In this document: positions 43,326-52,964 of the stretch, one piece after another
Layout of the letters: each line of letters opens with the position of its first letter
Position numbering within the stretch: the first letter of the stretch is position 1
Origin: Acidobacteriota bacterium
GTDB taxonomy: Bacteria > Acidobacteriota > Terriglobia > Acidiferrales > UBA7541
Assembly (NCBI GenBank): GCA_003154775.1
Contig: PMES01000092.1
Span: 1 to 55,752 of the forward strand
Direction of reading: 5' to 3'
Length of the DNA: 55,752 nucleotides
Notes under the pieces: model-generated
Seen by the model: the letters and a program-made list of their open reading frames with translations, nothing else
Database searches by the model: none
What the model was told of the DNA's origin: nothing
Position numbers and translations under genes: made by a program

Positions 43326-44702
43326 TTGGCTGACGCGAAATCGAAAAGCTATTCCCTGTTCTTGCCGGCAGGATTGTTGCTCTTTGCGGCGGGGTCGCTG
43401 TTGCCCGTGATTCTGCCGGGGCAAGCCGTGTTGATCGTCCTCCGCTGGGCTGGCCTCTTTTTTCTGGCGCTTGCGGGGCTGCGCAGGAGTTCGCTTACAT
43501 TTTGGATATTCTTCGCCATGCTTGCGGGGCTTGAGGTTGGGCTGGATCGCCCGCAATTCGCGGTGCACCTGCGCCTTCTCAGCGATATTTTTCTGCGCTT
43601 GATCAAGGTGATCGTGGCGCCGTTGATTCTGGGCACGCTCGTAACCGGGATCGCCGGTCATGGTGACCTGAAGAAGGTTGGCAGGATTGGCTTGAAAAGC
43701 CTGGTCTACTTTGAGGCGGTAACGACGCTCGCGTTATTCATCGGGATAGCGGCAATCAACCTCACGCGGGCAGGCCAGGGGTTAGCTTTACATGCCGTGG
43801 TGGCGGAACAACTACAACCGGCGGCTGCACCGCTGAAGTGGGACGATTTCGTGCTGCACATTTTCCCGGAAAATATCGTCAGGGCTATCGGGGATAACCA
43901 GATTCTACAGGTGGCTGTGTTCGCAATTCTATTTGGCATCGCGCTGACGCGTGTGCCGGAAAAATCCCGGCAGCCCATCCTCAGCGTCGCGGAATCGCTC
44001 ACGCAAACGATGTTCCGCTTCACCAATATCGTGATGTACTACGCGCCCATCGGCGTGGGTGCCGCGATGGCCTACACCGTCGGACACATGGGAATGAGCG
44101 TGCTCTTGCCGCTGGCGAAACTGCTGTTGACGGCATGGGGCGGGCTGCTCGCTTTCGTGGTGCTGGTCTTCCTCCCGATTGTGCTGATCGCGCGCTTGCC
44201 GCTGGGGCGTTTTTTGAAAGCCGTGGCGGAGCCCGCCACGATCGCTTTCGCCACCAGCACTTCGGAAGCGGCCTTGCCCCGCGCCATGGAATCCATGGAA
44301 GAGTTTGGCGTGCCCCGGGAAATCGTCGCCTTTGTTATCCCCGCGGGCTACAGCTTCAATCTGGACGGCTCGACACTCTATCTTGCCATGGCTTCGATTT
44401 TTGTGGCGCAGGCCGCGGGCATCCCCATGAGCTGGACGCAGCAACTCTTCATGGTTTTTGCGCTCATGCTCACCAGCAAAGGCGTGGCCGGCGTGCCGCG
44501 CGCTGTTCTCGTCGTGCTCTTGGCCACGGCTGCTACGTTTCATCTGCCCACCGAACCGATCTTCATCATTCTCGGCGTTGATGCCCTGATTGATATGGCG
44601 CGCACGTCGGTCAACGTCATCGGCAACTGTCTGGCCAGCGCGGTCATCGCCCGCTGGGAAGGTGAGCTTCCTCCGGCCAGTTCTTCTGCTGGGACAGTGT
44701 AG
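43326..44702 (+). CDS. Dicarboxylate/amino acid:cation symporter (DAACS family)
   Basis: Inner-membrane transporter of the GltP/DctA type, about 458 residues. Eight or so hydrophobic segments, with VIVAPLILGTLVTGIAGHG, the re-entrant loop ATSTSEAALPRAMESMEEFG and the substrate motif FNLDGSTLYLAMASIF followed by SKGVAGVPRA. It takes up glutamate, aspartate or C4-dicarboxylates with sodium or protons. No ATG is available near the expected N-terminus; TTG 43326 after GGGGA is preferred, and the frame extends upstream without support. Divergent from thrC. Confidence 0.9.
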   Translation: MADAKSKSYSLFLPAGLLLFAAGSLLPVILPGQAVLIVLRWAGLFFLALAGLRRSSLTFWIFFAMLAGLEVGLDRPQFAVHLRLLSDIFLRLIKVIVAPLILGTLVTGIAGHGDLKKVGRIGLKSLVYFEAVTTLALFIGIAAINLTRAGQGLALHAVVAEQLQPAAAPLKWDDFVLHIFPENIVRAIGDNQILQVAVFAILFGIALTRVPEKSRQPILSVAESLTQTMFRFTNIVMYYAPIGVGAAMAYTVGHMGMSVLLPLAKLLLTAWGGLLAFVVLVFLPIVLIARLPLGRFLKAVAEPATIAFATSTSEAALPRAMESMEEFGVPREIVAFVIPAGYSFNLDGSTLYLAMASIFVAQAAGIPMSWTQQLFMVFALMLTSKGVAGVPRAVLVVLLATAATFHLPTEPIFIILGVDALIDMARTSVNVIGNCLASAVIARWEGELPPASSSAGTV

Positions 44703-45000
44703 TGAGAAGTTTCTTCGCCGCTTTCCGATGATCCAAGGGAAGCTCTCAGGATTCGGGAACTGGAGGGCAACCGGGAAATTCGGCGAGCGCGCCTCACCTG
44801 GGTCATCGAGGCTCCTCGTTATTAGGGGTAATTTGCAACTCAGAAGGGCGCGGAACAGCTTATCCTAAAGTGGTTGCGCCGCGAAGCGGGTGAAGGCAAA
44901 TGGGAATACACTGCTCTGCCCGTATAAACGGAAAGGGCGCCCAACCACAGCGCCCAAACCCGTAGCACCACAGGAGTTTACAAATTGGCCGCGATTCACC
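44703..45000. other. Intergenic stretch with a minus-strand terminator
   Basis: No gene is supported in these 298 bases. GGGCGC/GCGCCC (44935-44955) on the minus strand, followed by TTTCC, can end the transcript of the sugar-isomerase-like gene at 45001. Nothing else stands out. Confidence 0.5.
44932..44958 (-). terminator. Likely terminator of the 45001 gene
   Basis: A six-base stem GGGCGC/GCGCCC with a nine-base loop, followed on the minus strand by CTTTCC. Modest stem and short U tract, hence moderate confidence. Confidence 0.5.
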
Positions 45001-46152
45001 TCAAGCCCCGAGAAGTTCGTCGCGAACGTTTTTCAGAACGTACGCAGCGCGTTCCACGCCCACTTCCCCGCTCAGGATCGGATCTTCGTTTTCGATGCTG
45101 AGAATGCCTTCGTAGCCGACGTCCATGTACGCCTGGACGATGGACTTCCAGACTGACGCGCCATGGCCATAGCCGACGGCGCGGAAGGCATCGGAAGCAA
45201 GGGGAAGATCGCCGGTTTCGAAGACAAAGTTAAGGATGCCGTATTTCGCGACGTTTTCCGGGTAAAGAACAGTGTCCTTCATATGCGCGTGATAAATGAT
45301 GCCCTGTTTGCCCAGAAAATGGATCACTTCCACCGGATCGCAACCCTGCCAGAAAAGATGGCTCAGGTCGCAGTTGGCGCCAATCTCTTCGCCAACGGCT
45401 TCGCGGAGCCTCAGCAATGTCCGTGGATTGTAAACGACGAAGTTTGGATGCATCTCGAAAGCCAGGCGGTGTACACCGTGTTCACGCGCAAATTTCGCCA
45501 ATTCCTTCCAGCAAGGAATGACCTTTTCATTCCACTGCCACTTCAGCATGGCGTCGTATTCGGGAGGCCAACGGTACGCGACCCAGTTCGGCTGAGTATC
45601 CGTGGGCGAACCACCCGGACACCCGGAGAAGCCGACGATGACCTTGACTCCAATGCGCTCGGCCAGCAGCACGGTCTTCTTGAACGTCTCCACGTCCGTG
45701 GCGGCGTGTTTGGGATCCGGATGCACGGGATTCCCATGGCAGCTCAGCGTGGCCACGCGAATTCCGCGATCTTCAAACTTCTTAAGCCACGCTTTTGCTT
45801 TCGCTGGATCGGCGAGCAGTTCATCCACCGGGCATTGCCAGGAGCCTGGATAGCCTCCGGTGCCGATCTCCATGGCCTCGAGGCCGAGCGCGCTGACTTT
45901 GTCGAGCATGGCATCGATGGAGAGTTTTTTGTAAACGTCCGCATTGAACACGCCGATAGGGATCTTGCGCTTGTTTCCGGAAGAAACTTGCGGAGCGCGC
46001 GATGATTCGGCGGACAAATGGGACCCGGCACCCATGAACGGAGATGTTGCGGGGAGAGCCGCAGCAAGCACGCCGCTGCCACTGGCGGCCAGAAACTCTC
46101 TACGATCCAGAATTTGTTCTGATTTCGGGGGTTCAAGGTGCTTGACGGACAT
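45001..46152 (-). CDS. Tat-exported sugar isomerase/epimerase-like protein
   Basis: 383 residues. The Tat signal is DRREFLAASGSGVLAAALPA (about residues 16-35). The TIM barrel follows with AMLDKVSALGLEAMEIGTGG, RGIRVATLSCHGNPVHPD, EMHPNFVVYNP, GANCDLSHLFWQG, IYHAHMKDTVLY and YEGILSIENEDPIL; the Glu/Asp/His/Glu set fits a metal-dependent xylose-isomerase-like enzyme. GGAGG lies eight bases before the ATG. Downstream of the two sugar-binding-protein genes on the same strand and probably in one sugar-related operon with them, though 98 bases separate it from the next. Substrate unknown. Confidence 0.88.
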   Translation of the reverse strand: MSVKHLEPPKSEQILDRREFLAASGSGVLAAALPATSPFMGAGSHLSAESSRAPQVSSGNKRKIPIGVFNADVYKKLSIDAMLDKVSALGLEAMEIGTGGYPGSWQCPVDELLADPAKAKAWLKKFEDRGIRVATLSCHGNPVHPDPKHAATDVETFKKTVLLAERIGVKVIVGFSGCPGGSPTDTQPNWVAYRWPPEYDAMLKWQWNEKVIPCWKELAKFAREHGVHRLAFEMHPNFVVYNPRTLLRLREAVGEEIGANCDLSHLFWQGCDPVEVIHFLGKQGIIYHAHMKDTVLYPENVAKYGILNFVFETGDLPLASDAFRAVGYGHGASVWKSIVQAYMDVGYEGILSIENEDPILSGEVGVERAAYVLKNVRDELLGA

Positions 46153-46250
46153 TGGAAGACCTCCAGAAGGTCACAAGAGATGCGTACAACGGATTTCAGC
46201 GGCATTATACGCCGGGAGAAACCGTGAAGAGAGACAATTGTGCAGCGGAC

Positions 46251-47156
46251 TCACTTCTGCGGACGGAGGGTTTCCAGCGGCGGCACGGAGACTGCCACTG
46301 TAATGGCACGCTCGGGAGGCTTCTTGGAATTCTGCAGCGCATCGACAAGCATCTCAATCGCCTGCCCCGTGTTGGGCGGAATATAGATGGTGGCAGCCAG
46401 AAGACCGCTGCGCACCCAGGCCTGCCCGGTTTTCGGAAGGCCGTCGCAGCCGAGGTACGGGATGCCCAGCCATCGTTCCTGCTCGATTTCAGAGGGCAAT
46501 TCCTGAAACGCTTTCCGTGCACCAATCGCCATGGCGTCATCCTGGGCGGCGACCAGGTCGATGTTGGTTCTCCGTGAGGTCGTGAGTTTCAGCCAGGAAC
46601 GCACCGCGCGTCGCGCGCTTTCCTCGGTCCACTGCCCCTTCAACGTGATCAGGTGGATGTTAGCGGGCTTGGCCTCATGCATACCCTGTGCGCGTTCCTT
46701 GGCCGCCGAATTTTCCGAAGGTCCCTCGATGTAGAGGACGGATCCCCCCGTGGGGAGAAGGGCGGCGCACTGGCGCCCCTGAATGCGCCCGATTTCAACG
46801 TGGTCGGAAGTAACGCAGAAAACCGGCGCCTTGTTGGCCGCGCGCAGCTCCGGAATATAGTTGGCGTCGCGATTTAGTACCGCCCAGCCAATTCCGGAAC
46901 TCACCGCCGCGCGGGCCACTTGCGGCAATGCGGTACCTCCCACAGGCTCGAAGATGATGGCATCCGGACGATCTTCGGGCGCGGCCTGGATTGCTCTCAG
47001 GATTTGCGTGCTTTGGTTGATGGCATCGTTGTCCGCGTACGCGACTTCGATGTCCACACCGAGCTTACGTGCGGCTTGCTCGGCAGATTGCGCTTGCTCG
47101 ATCTGATAGTCGTTTTGGTTGGTTGTGAGAGAGACAAGGAATTTTGACTTGGGCAT
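46251..47156 (-). CDS. Cytoplasmic sugar-binding-protein-like protein, paralogue 1
   Basis: 301 residues with the periplasmic-binding-protein type I fold of RbsB-like proteins: NDYQIEQAQSAEQAARKLGV, AIIFEPVGG, VLYIEGPSENSAAKERAQGM, LVAAQDDAMAIGARKAF and GLLAATIYIPPNTGQAIEML. The N-terminus (MPKSKFLVSLTTNQ) begins at the first strand: there is no signal peptide and no LacI-type HTH, and no ABC permease or ATPase is near. It is therefore probably a soluble cytoplasmic ligand binder. Its neighbour at 47310 is about two-thirds identical by eye. Function unknown; a sensing or carrier role is inferred. Confidence 0.8.
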   Translation of the reverse strand: MPKSKFLVSLTTNQNDYQIEQAQSAEQAARKLGVDIEVAYADNDAINQSTQILRAIQAAPEDRPDAIIFEPVGGTALPQVARAAVSSGIGWAVLNRDANYIPELRAANKAPVFCVTSDHVEIGRIQGRQCAALLPTGGSVLYIEGPSENSAAKERAQGMHEAKPANIHLITLKGQWTEESARRAVRSWLKLTTSRRTNIDLVAAQDDAMAIGARKAFQELPSEIEQERWLGIPYLGCDGLPKTGQAWVRSGLLAATIYIPPNTGQAIEMLVDALQNSKKPPERAITVAVSVPPLETLRPQK

Positions 47157-47309
47157 CGCTCCACCGAGATTACAGATTCTTCCTTACAATACACCCGCAG
47201 CAAAAAAAGTGCGCAGGATCGTTTGGGAGATGTCACATGGCAGGAAATTCCCAAGCTCCGTCGCTCGGTTGTCAGGTGGGGACCGCTAAACCGGCCACGG
47301 TCTGTTTTA

Positions 47310-48218
47310 TCAAGTCTTCGCGGGATGCAGCGCCTCAAGCCCTGGGATCGACGTGGGCGCAACGAGCACGCGCTCCGGCGGTATTTTGCCATGTTGGTAT
47401 GCGCCGACGAGCAATTCAATCGCTTGGCCCGCCAACGGCGGCAAGTAAATCGTCGCCGACAGGAGGCCGCTGCGTAACCAGGACTGGCCGGTCTTTGGAA
47501 GGCCATCGCACCCGGTGAAGGGGAGACTCAGCCAGCGATCACGCTCAGCCTCATTGGGAAGTTCCTGGAAAACCTTGCGGACCCCGATGGCCATGGCGTC
47601 ATTCTGCGAGCCAATCAGATCAATGTGAGCCTTCTGCGAGGTGGAAAGCTTAAGCCAGGAGCGCACCGCGCGCTGTGCACTCTCCTCGGTCCATTGTCCT
47701 CTCAAGGAGGTGAGATGAATGTTTGCTGGCTTCACTTCCATCATTCCCAGTAAACGTTCTTTGGCAGCTGCACTATCCGAAGGCCCTTGAATGTGCAGAA
47801 CCGAACCACCGCTGGGGAGAAACGCCATGAACTGGCGCCCCTGGATGCGGCCGGTCTCGAGATGATCGGAACTCAGCGCGAATACGGGAGCCTTGCAGGT
47901 CTGGCGGAGTTCCGCAATGTAAGTGGCCTCCCGATTCATGACCACCCAGCCCACGCCGGCGGTTGCCGCCGCACGGGCGACTTGCGGAAATGCCGTCCCA
48001 CCGACAGGCTCAAATACGACGGCATCGGGGCGCTCCTCGGGAGCAGCCTGAATTGCTTTCAGAATTTGCGTGCTTTGATTGATGGCGTCGTTGTCTGCAT
48101 AAACAATTTTCGCTTCGACACCGAGCTTGCTGGCCATCTGCGTGGCGGAATTGGCCTGTTCAATCTGGTAATCATTGTCGTTGGTCAACAACGCTACAAG
48201 GACCCTGAGAGTTTTCAT
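47310..48218 (-). CDS. Cytoplasmic sugar-binding-protein-like protein, paralogue 2
   Basis: 302 residues, tandem paralogue of the 46251 gene with the same fold and end points: NDYQIEQANSATQMASKLGV, AVVFEPVGG, HIQGPSDSAAAKERLLGM, IGSQNDAMAIGVRKVF and GLLSATIYLPPLAGQAIELL. It also starts at the first beta strand (MKTLRVLVALLTND) without a signal peptide. GAGGA lies eight bases before the ATG. The 153 bases between the two genes hold no other gene. Conserved residues at the ligand hinge (FEPVGG, GCDGLPKTGQ) are the same in both copies, so both probably bind related ligands. Confidence 0.8.
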   Translation of the reverse strand: MKTLRVLVALLTNDNDYQIEQANSATQMASKLGVEAKIVYADNDAINQSTQILKAIQAAPEERPDAVVFEPVGGTAFPQVARAAATAGVGWVVMNREATYIAELRQTCKAPVFALSSDHLETGRIQGRQFMAFLPSGGSVLHIQGPSDSAAAKERLLGMMEVKPANIHLTSLRGQWTEESAQRAVRSWLKLSTSQKAHIDLIGSQNDAMAIGVRKVFQELPNEAERDRWLSLPFTGCDGLPKTGQSWLRSGLLSATIYLPPLAGQAIELLVGAYQHGKIPPERVLVAPTSIPGLEALHPAKT

Positions 48219-48766
48219 TGGCTATCCTCAAGCGAGCACTGAATTCAGCATACTCCCGGGCTCGCCGGGTGGCGGCGAAATATGTAGCAGGTGTTTCACC
48301 CCAGGAATCTTTCGGGCGGGCCGGAGACTGTGGAAAATGCGAGGAAACTCCCAACCTTGGCCGCTCGAGGCTGCGCGGAGGCGGGGAGCGCCGCTCTGAG
48401 CAAAAGAACGCAAGCACCCGCGGCGAGTGGGGCAAAAGCCACAATTGGCCCCATAAGCAAAACTTACCCTGATTATAAGTTCTTTCTTTACAGGGACCTG
48501 GAAAAGACGCTACTCCCCTGTTCTGGTACGCCCCTTGCTGACTTGATTCTGGAGGCGACCTCCGTGGAGTCGCTAGCGTACCGCTTCGTTTTCGCTCCTC
48601 AGCTCTCCCCAGAAATTCACAGCCCCGGACTATCCCCTAACCCTTTGCGCACCCGCCGGATAGCTCCGGGACACGGACTCACCCAGTTCCCCTTATCCGC
48701 TTGGGCTTCGAGCGCTGCGCGACGTTCGGAACGTTCGCGGCACGCAGCAGTTCGCAGAGAGGCGCC
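48219..48766. other. Divergent intergenic region before the CoA-transferase operon
   Basis: These 548 bases separate the sugar-binding paralogue (minus) from the CoA-transferase operon (plus). I see no supportable gene, RNA or classified repeat. GCGACCTCCGTGGAGTCGC near 48556-48574 is a short imperfect hairpin. Promoters for both directions should lie here, but no consensus box stands out. Confidence 0.45.
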
Positions 48767-50086
48767 ATGACCTGGCAAGAGAATTATCGCCGCAAGGCGA
48801 TGCAACCACGCGAAGCGGTTCAATGCATCCAGTCGAACATGCGCGTCTACATCCACCCAGGTTGCGCGGAACCCGAAACTCTCGTGGAAGCACTCATGGC
48901 GCGGGGTCCCTTCGTCAAGAATGTGGAGATCGTCCATCTGTTGACCACCGGGCGCGCGGACTATATCGCGCCGCAAATGGAAGGGCACTTCCGCCATAAC
49001 GCGATGTTCATCGGAAGCAATGTCCGCCAGGCCGTGAATGAAGGGCGCGCGGACTACACCCCGGTGTTCCTTAGCCAGGTGGAAGAAATGTTTGAGAGCG
49101 GGCAGATGCCCATCGACGTGGCCCTCGTTCAGGTTACGCCGCCGGATGCCCACGGCTTCTGCTGCTTCGGGGTGGGCGTGGAAGCAACGATGAATGCCGC
49201 GCGAAACGCCAAGATCGTGGTCGCGCAAGTAAACGACCAGATGCCCCGCACGTTTGGCGATTGCTTCATCCCTGTGAACGAGATCGACATCGTCGTGGAA
49301 GTCTCCCGGCCGTTGTGCGAATTGAAGCCGGTGGAAATCACCCAGACGCATCACGACATCGGGAAAAATGTGGCCGGCCTGATCGAAGACGGCGCCACAC
49401 TCCAACTCGGCATCGGCGCCATCCCCGATGCCGTGCTGCTCGAACTCAAGGATCACCGGGATCTGGGTGTGCACACCGAAATGCTCAGTGACCTGGCCAT
49501 TCCGCTGATCGAATCGGGCGTCATCAATGGCAGCCGCAAAACCATCCATCCGCGCAAAATCGTGTTAGGATTCGTGCTGGGATCGAAAAAACTCTTCGAC
49601 TACGTGGACAATAATCCGCAGTTTGAGTTTCACCCAAGCAAGTACACCAACGACCCCTTTGTAATCTCTCGGAACCACAAGATGGCCGCCGTGAATTCCG
49701 GCTTGCAAGTGGACATCACCGGTCAGGTCTGCGCCGATTCCATCGGAACCTCTTTCTACAGTGGCATCGGCGGCCAGGTGGATTTTATTCGCGGCGCTTC
49801 AGCCTGCAAGGGCGGCAAACCGATTATCGCCCTCCCTGCCACCGCGAAAGGCGGGGCCATTTCACGCATCGTGCCCATGCTCGATCCGGGCGCGGGTGTG
49901 GTCACTTCGCGGGGCTCGGTGCACTACGTCGTGACGGAATTCGGCGTGGCCTATCTGCACGGCCGCACCATCCGCCAGCGCGCCGAAGCGCTCATCGAAA
50001 TTGCCCATCCCAAATTCCGGGAAGAGCTGTACGCGTATTGCGAGAAGACGCGGTGGCTGCAACGTCCCGCGCTTCAGGAGAACTGA
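48767..50086 (+). CDS. Acetyl-CoA hydrolase / CoA-transferase family protein
   Basis: Family I-type CoA-transferase of the acetyl-CoA hydrolase/4-hydroxybutyrate CoA-transferase group, 439 residues. It moves CoA between an acyl-CoA and a free acid through a glutamyl-CoA intermediate; the catalytic Glu is in GVHTEMLSD. LQLGIGAIPDAVLLEL, SGIGGQVDFIRGA and VHYVVTEFGVAYLHG are the other conserved blocks. ATG 48767 is used, with GAGAGG before it. First gene of an operon with a 2-oxoacid:ferredoxin oxidoreductase (spacing 3 bases to the next), so it probably uses the acyl-CoA made there. Cytoplasmic. Confidence 0.9.
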   Translation: MTWQENYRRKAMQPREAVQCIQSNMRVYIHPGCAEPETLVEALMARGPFVKNVEIVHLLTTGRADYIAPQMEGHFRHNAMFIGSNVRQAVNEGRADYTPVFLSQVEEMFESGQMPIDVALVQVTPPDAHGFCCFGVGVEATMNAARNAKIVVAQVNDQMPRTFGDCFIPVNEIDIVVEVSRPLCELKPVEITQTHHDIGKNVAGLIEDGATLQLGIGAIPDAVLLELKDHRDLGVHTEMLSDLAIPLIESGVINGSRKTIHPRKIVLGFVLGSKKLFDYVDNNPQFEFHPSKYTNDPFVISRNHKMAAVNSGLQVDITGQVCADSIGTSFYSGIGGQVDFIRGASACKGGKPIIALPATAKGGAISRIVPMLDPGAGVVTSRGSVHYVVTEFGVAYLHGRTIRQRAEALIEIAHPKFREELYAYCEKTRWLQRPALQEN

Positions 50087-50089
50087 GCC

Positions 50090-50362
50090 ATGGCACAGGC
50101 ACGAGGCAAAGTCACCATTGACACCGAAGAATGCAAAGGCTGCGGCCTTTGCGTGGACGCCTGCCCGCCCAAATGCCTGGAGCTTTTGCCCGGCCTGAAT
50201 CCCTATGGCGTGCATCCGGCGCGCTATACGGGGATGAACTGCTCCGGTTGCGGAATCTGCTTCTATGTGTGCCCGGAACCCGGGGCGATCACTGTGTATC
50301 GGCTGATCGTGCCCAAGGTGGCTCAGCCGCCTAAGGAGGGAAGCCATGCGGCAACTTTGTAA
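50090..50362 (+). CDS. vorC: 2-oxoacid:ferredoxin oxidoreductase ferredoxin subunit
   Basis: 90 residues with two 4Fe-4S motifs, [15 protein letters not shown] and [12 protein letters not shown], about 40 residues apart. This is the small delta subunit that passes electrons from the thiamine-bound intermediate to free ferredoxin. AGGAGAA stands just before the ATG. It begins three bases after the CoA-transferase stop and overlaps the next gene by 17 bases, so the subunits are made together. Confidence 0.9.
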   Translation: MAQARGKVTIDTEECKGCGLCVDACPPKCLELLPGLNPYGVHPARYTGMNCSGCGICFYVCPEPGAITVYRLIVPKVAQPPKEGSHAATL

Positions 50363-51410
50363 GGGCAACGTGGCGATAGTGAAGGGCGCGCTGCTGGCAG
50401 GATGCCGGTCGTATTACGGCTACCCGATTACGCCGGCCAGTGAAATCGCCGAAGCGGCTGCGGAGTACATGCCGCAGGTCGGCGGCACGTTTCTGCAGGC
50501 GGAAAGCGAAGTCGCCGCCATCAATATGGTCTACGGCGCAGCCTCCGCGGGACTTCGCGTCATGACCGCCTCCTCCGGCCCTGGGATCAGCTTGATGCAG
50601 GAAGGCATCTCGTACCTGGCTGGCTCGGAACTTCCCTGCGTGATTGTGGACGTCGTGCGCGGCGGGCCGGGACTTGGAAACATCGCCCCGGAGCAGAGCG
50701 ACTATTTCGCCATCGTGAAGGGCGGCGGCCACGGCAATTACAAAAACCTTGTGGTGGCGCCCGCCTCGGTGCAGGAGATGGCAGACCTGACCCGGCTCGC
50801 TTTTGAGCTCGCGGACCGTTACCGCAATCCCGCCGTTGTCCTGACCGATGGCTTCATCGGCCAGATGATGGAACCACTGGAACTGCAGGCCGTGGAAAGT
50901 GTGCAGCCGGAAAAGCCCTGGGCCGTAAAAGGCACGCGTGAGACCAGAAAGAATCTTATCGCTTCAATCTATTTGGAGCCCGATGAGCTCGAAGCCCACG
51001 TCCGCAAGCTCGAGGATAAATACAAGAAAGCTGCGGAAGTGGAATCGCGGCACGAGTTGTATCGCGCGGACGATCCGGAAGTACTCTTGGTGGGCTATGG
51101 GATCACCTCACGCGTGTTGCGCACCGTCGTGGACCTCATGCGCAAGGAAGGCGTTCGCGCTGGGTTGTTCCGTCCGATCACGCTGTGGCCCTTTCCGGCG
51201 GAGGCATTGCGCCACGCCGCGCGCCGCGCACAAATGGTTTTGGTTGTGGAGATGAGCACCGGTCAGATGGTCGAAGACGTGCGCCTGGCGCTGGATGGCC
51301 GAGTGGACGTCGAGTTTTACGGCCGGACGGGCGGCAACGTGCCCATGGCCGATGAGGTTTGCAAGGAATTAACGGAACGCATGGGCATGACCGCCGAGTG
51401 GGGCGTTTAA
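50346..51410 (+). CDS. vorB: 2-oxoacid:ferredoxin oxidoreductase alpha subunit (VorB-like)
   Basis: 354 residues of the pyrimidine-domain subunit. [56 protein letters not shown], then [38 protein letters not shown] and [14 protein letters not shown] match proteins named 3-methyl-2-oxobutanoate dehydrogenase subunit VorB, which suggests branched-chain 2-oxoacids as substrates. AAGGAGG precedes the ATG. Stands between the ferredoxin and the thiamine-pyrophosphate subunit. 2-Oxoglutarate as substrate remains possible. Confidence 0.9.
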   Translation: MRQLCKGNVAIVKGALLAGCRSYYGYPITPASEIAEAAAEYMPQVGGTFLQAESEVAAINMVYGAASAGLRVMTASSGPGISLMQEGISYLAGSELPCVIVDVVRGGPGLGNIAPEQSDYFAIVKGGGHGNYKNLVVAPASVQEMADLTRLAFELADRYRNPAVVLTDGFIGQMMEPLELQAVESVQPEKPWAVKGTRETRKNLIASIYLEPDELEAHVRKLEDKYKKAAEVESRHELYRADDPEVLLVGYGITSRVLRTVVDLMRKEGVRAGLFRPITLWPFPAEALRHAARRAQMVLVVEMSTGQMVEDVRLALDGRVDVEFYGRTGGNVPMADEVCKELTERMGMTAEWGV

Positions 51411-51437
51411 GCCGTTGGAATTTGAAGAGGTGACGCT

Positions 51438-52907
51438 GTGGACGAATACCAAGTGATTGAGTCGAAGTCACCGGTTTTTTACGACAAGTACGTGCGCAAG
51501 TCGGAGTTGCAGCACCAGACGCACTACTGCCCCGGGTGCGGGCACGGCGTGGTGCACAAGCTGATCGCCGAGGCCATTGCGGACCTGGGCGTCCAGGACC
51601 GCGCGATTCTTGTGACCCCGGTGGGCTGTTCCGTGTTTGCCTACTACTATTTCGACATGGGGAATGTGCAGGCGGCTCACGGACGGGCTCCCGCGGTGGC
51701 TACGGCTGTAAAACGATCGAATCCCGAAAGCATCGTGATCGGGTATCAGGGCGACGGCGACCTGGCAGCCATCGGCACGGCGGAAATCGTGCATGCTGCC
51801 AATCGCGGCGAAAAGATCACCATCTTTTTCGTGAACAACGCTATCTACGGAATGACCGGCGGGCAGATGGCCCCGACGACTCTGATTGGCCAGTACAGCA
51901 CCACTTCCCCCTGGGGACGCCGGCCCTCCAACGAGGGCTATCCGTTGCGCATGGCTGAGTTGCTTGCCACGCTGGAAGCGCCGGTGTACATCGAACGTGT
52001 GGCTCTCTGCGATAACAAGAACATCATGAAAACGCGGAAAGCGGTGCGCAAGGCGTTGGAATTGCAGCGCGATGGCGCCGGCTTCAGCTTCATTGAGATT
52101 CTGTCACCGTGCCCGACGATCTGGAAAATGACGCCGCAGGAATCGCGAAAGTGGATCGAAGAAAAAATGCTCGCGGTCTTCCCGCTGGGTGTCTTCCGCG
52201 ATCGCAAGCTTGCGCCAATGGCAGACGCTGTGCCGCAAACTAGCGTGACGAAGCTTCTTGGTCTGGACAAGCCGCAGGAAGTAGTGACGCGTCCGATGGC
52301 CGTAAAGGACTCTCAACCGGACCTCACCGTGAAGATCGCAGGCTTCGGCGGCCAAGGTGTGCTTTTGCTGGGGCAAATCCTGGCGGAAATGGGTATGCGC
52401 GAAGGGCGCGAGGTAAGTTGGCTGCCGTCCTACGGGCCGGAGATGCGCAGCGGCAGCGCGCACTGCCACGTGTGCCTCTCGCATGAACGCGTCGGCTCGC
52501 CCGTGATCGAGCATCCCGACGTCCTCATCGCGATGAACGAGCCCTCCTTGCATAAATTCTCGAAGATGGTGGAGGCGCATGGCACCATCCTGTACAACAG
52601 TGACAAGCTGCCCGCTGGATTGCCGCCTTGCGAGGCCAAGATTTACTGCGTGCCCGCTTTGGAGATCGCCGACGGCCTTGGCACCACCAAAGCCACCAAT
52701 ATGGTCATGCTCGGAGCATTGCTCGAATTGACCCACACGCTGCCCCGGGAAACAGCCCTTGCGCTGCTGAAAGCGAAGGTGCGCAACGTGAAACTCTTGG
52801 ATGTGGATTGCCAGGCCATCGACGCGGGAATGGCCTGCCTGCGTAAGCAACTGGGACCTGCCACGGACGCGCACGCACACGATGGAGAACTGGCGCCCTG
52901 TTCTTGA
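51438..52907 (+). CDS. 2-oxoacid:ferredoxin oxidoreductase beta-gamma fusion
   Basis: 489 residues. Residues 1 to about 270 are the thiamine-pyrophosphate subunit: HYCPGCGHGVVHKLIAEA (Cys31, Cys34), QGDGDLAAIG (105-108) and FVNNAIYGMTGGQMAPTT, the GDGD...NN cofactor motif. After a linker, residues from about 290 form the gamma domain (VKIAGFGGQGVLLLGQILAE, WLPSYGPEMRSGSAHCHV, NEPSLHKF). Beta and gamma are often separate genes; here they are one chain. GTG 51438 with GAAGAGGTG upstream starts it. Together with the alpha and ferredoxin subunits it makes a complete enzyme: 2-oxoacid + CoA + oxidised ferredoxin to acyl-CoA + CO2 + reduced ferredoxin. Confidence 0.9.
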   Translation: MDEYQVIESKSPVFYDKYVRKSELQHQTHYCPGCGHGVVHKLIAEAIADLGVQDRAILVTPVGCSVFAYYYFDMGNVQAAHGRAPAVATAVKRSNPESIVIGYQGDGDLAAIGTAEIVHAANRGEKITIFFVNNAIYGMTGGQMAPTTLIGQYSTTSPWGRRPSNEGYPLRMAELLATLEAPVYIERVALCDNKNIMKTRKAVRKALELQRDGAGFSFIEILSPCPTIWKMTPQESRKWIEEKMLAVFPLGVFRDRKLAPMADAVPQTSVTKLLGLDKPQEVVTRPMAVKDSQPDLTVKIAGFGGQGVLLLGQILAEMGMREGREVSWLPSYGPEMRSGSAHCHVCLSHERVGSPVIEHPDVLIAMNEPSLHKFSKMVEAHGTILYNSDKLPAGLPPCEAKIYCVPALEIADGLGTTKATNMVMLGALLELTHTLPRETALALLKAKVRNVKLLDVDCQAIDAGMACLRKQLGPATDAHAHDGELAPCS

Positions 52908-52964
52908 CGCGATCTCGAGCGATCCATTCATTTCAATGGTGCAGAGGGGCTAACCGCAATACTG

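Noticed and set aside
48172-48770. Short frames in the spacer before the CoA-transferase
   Set aside because: Pro/Arg/Ser-rich products with no start signals or recognisable motifs.
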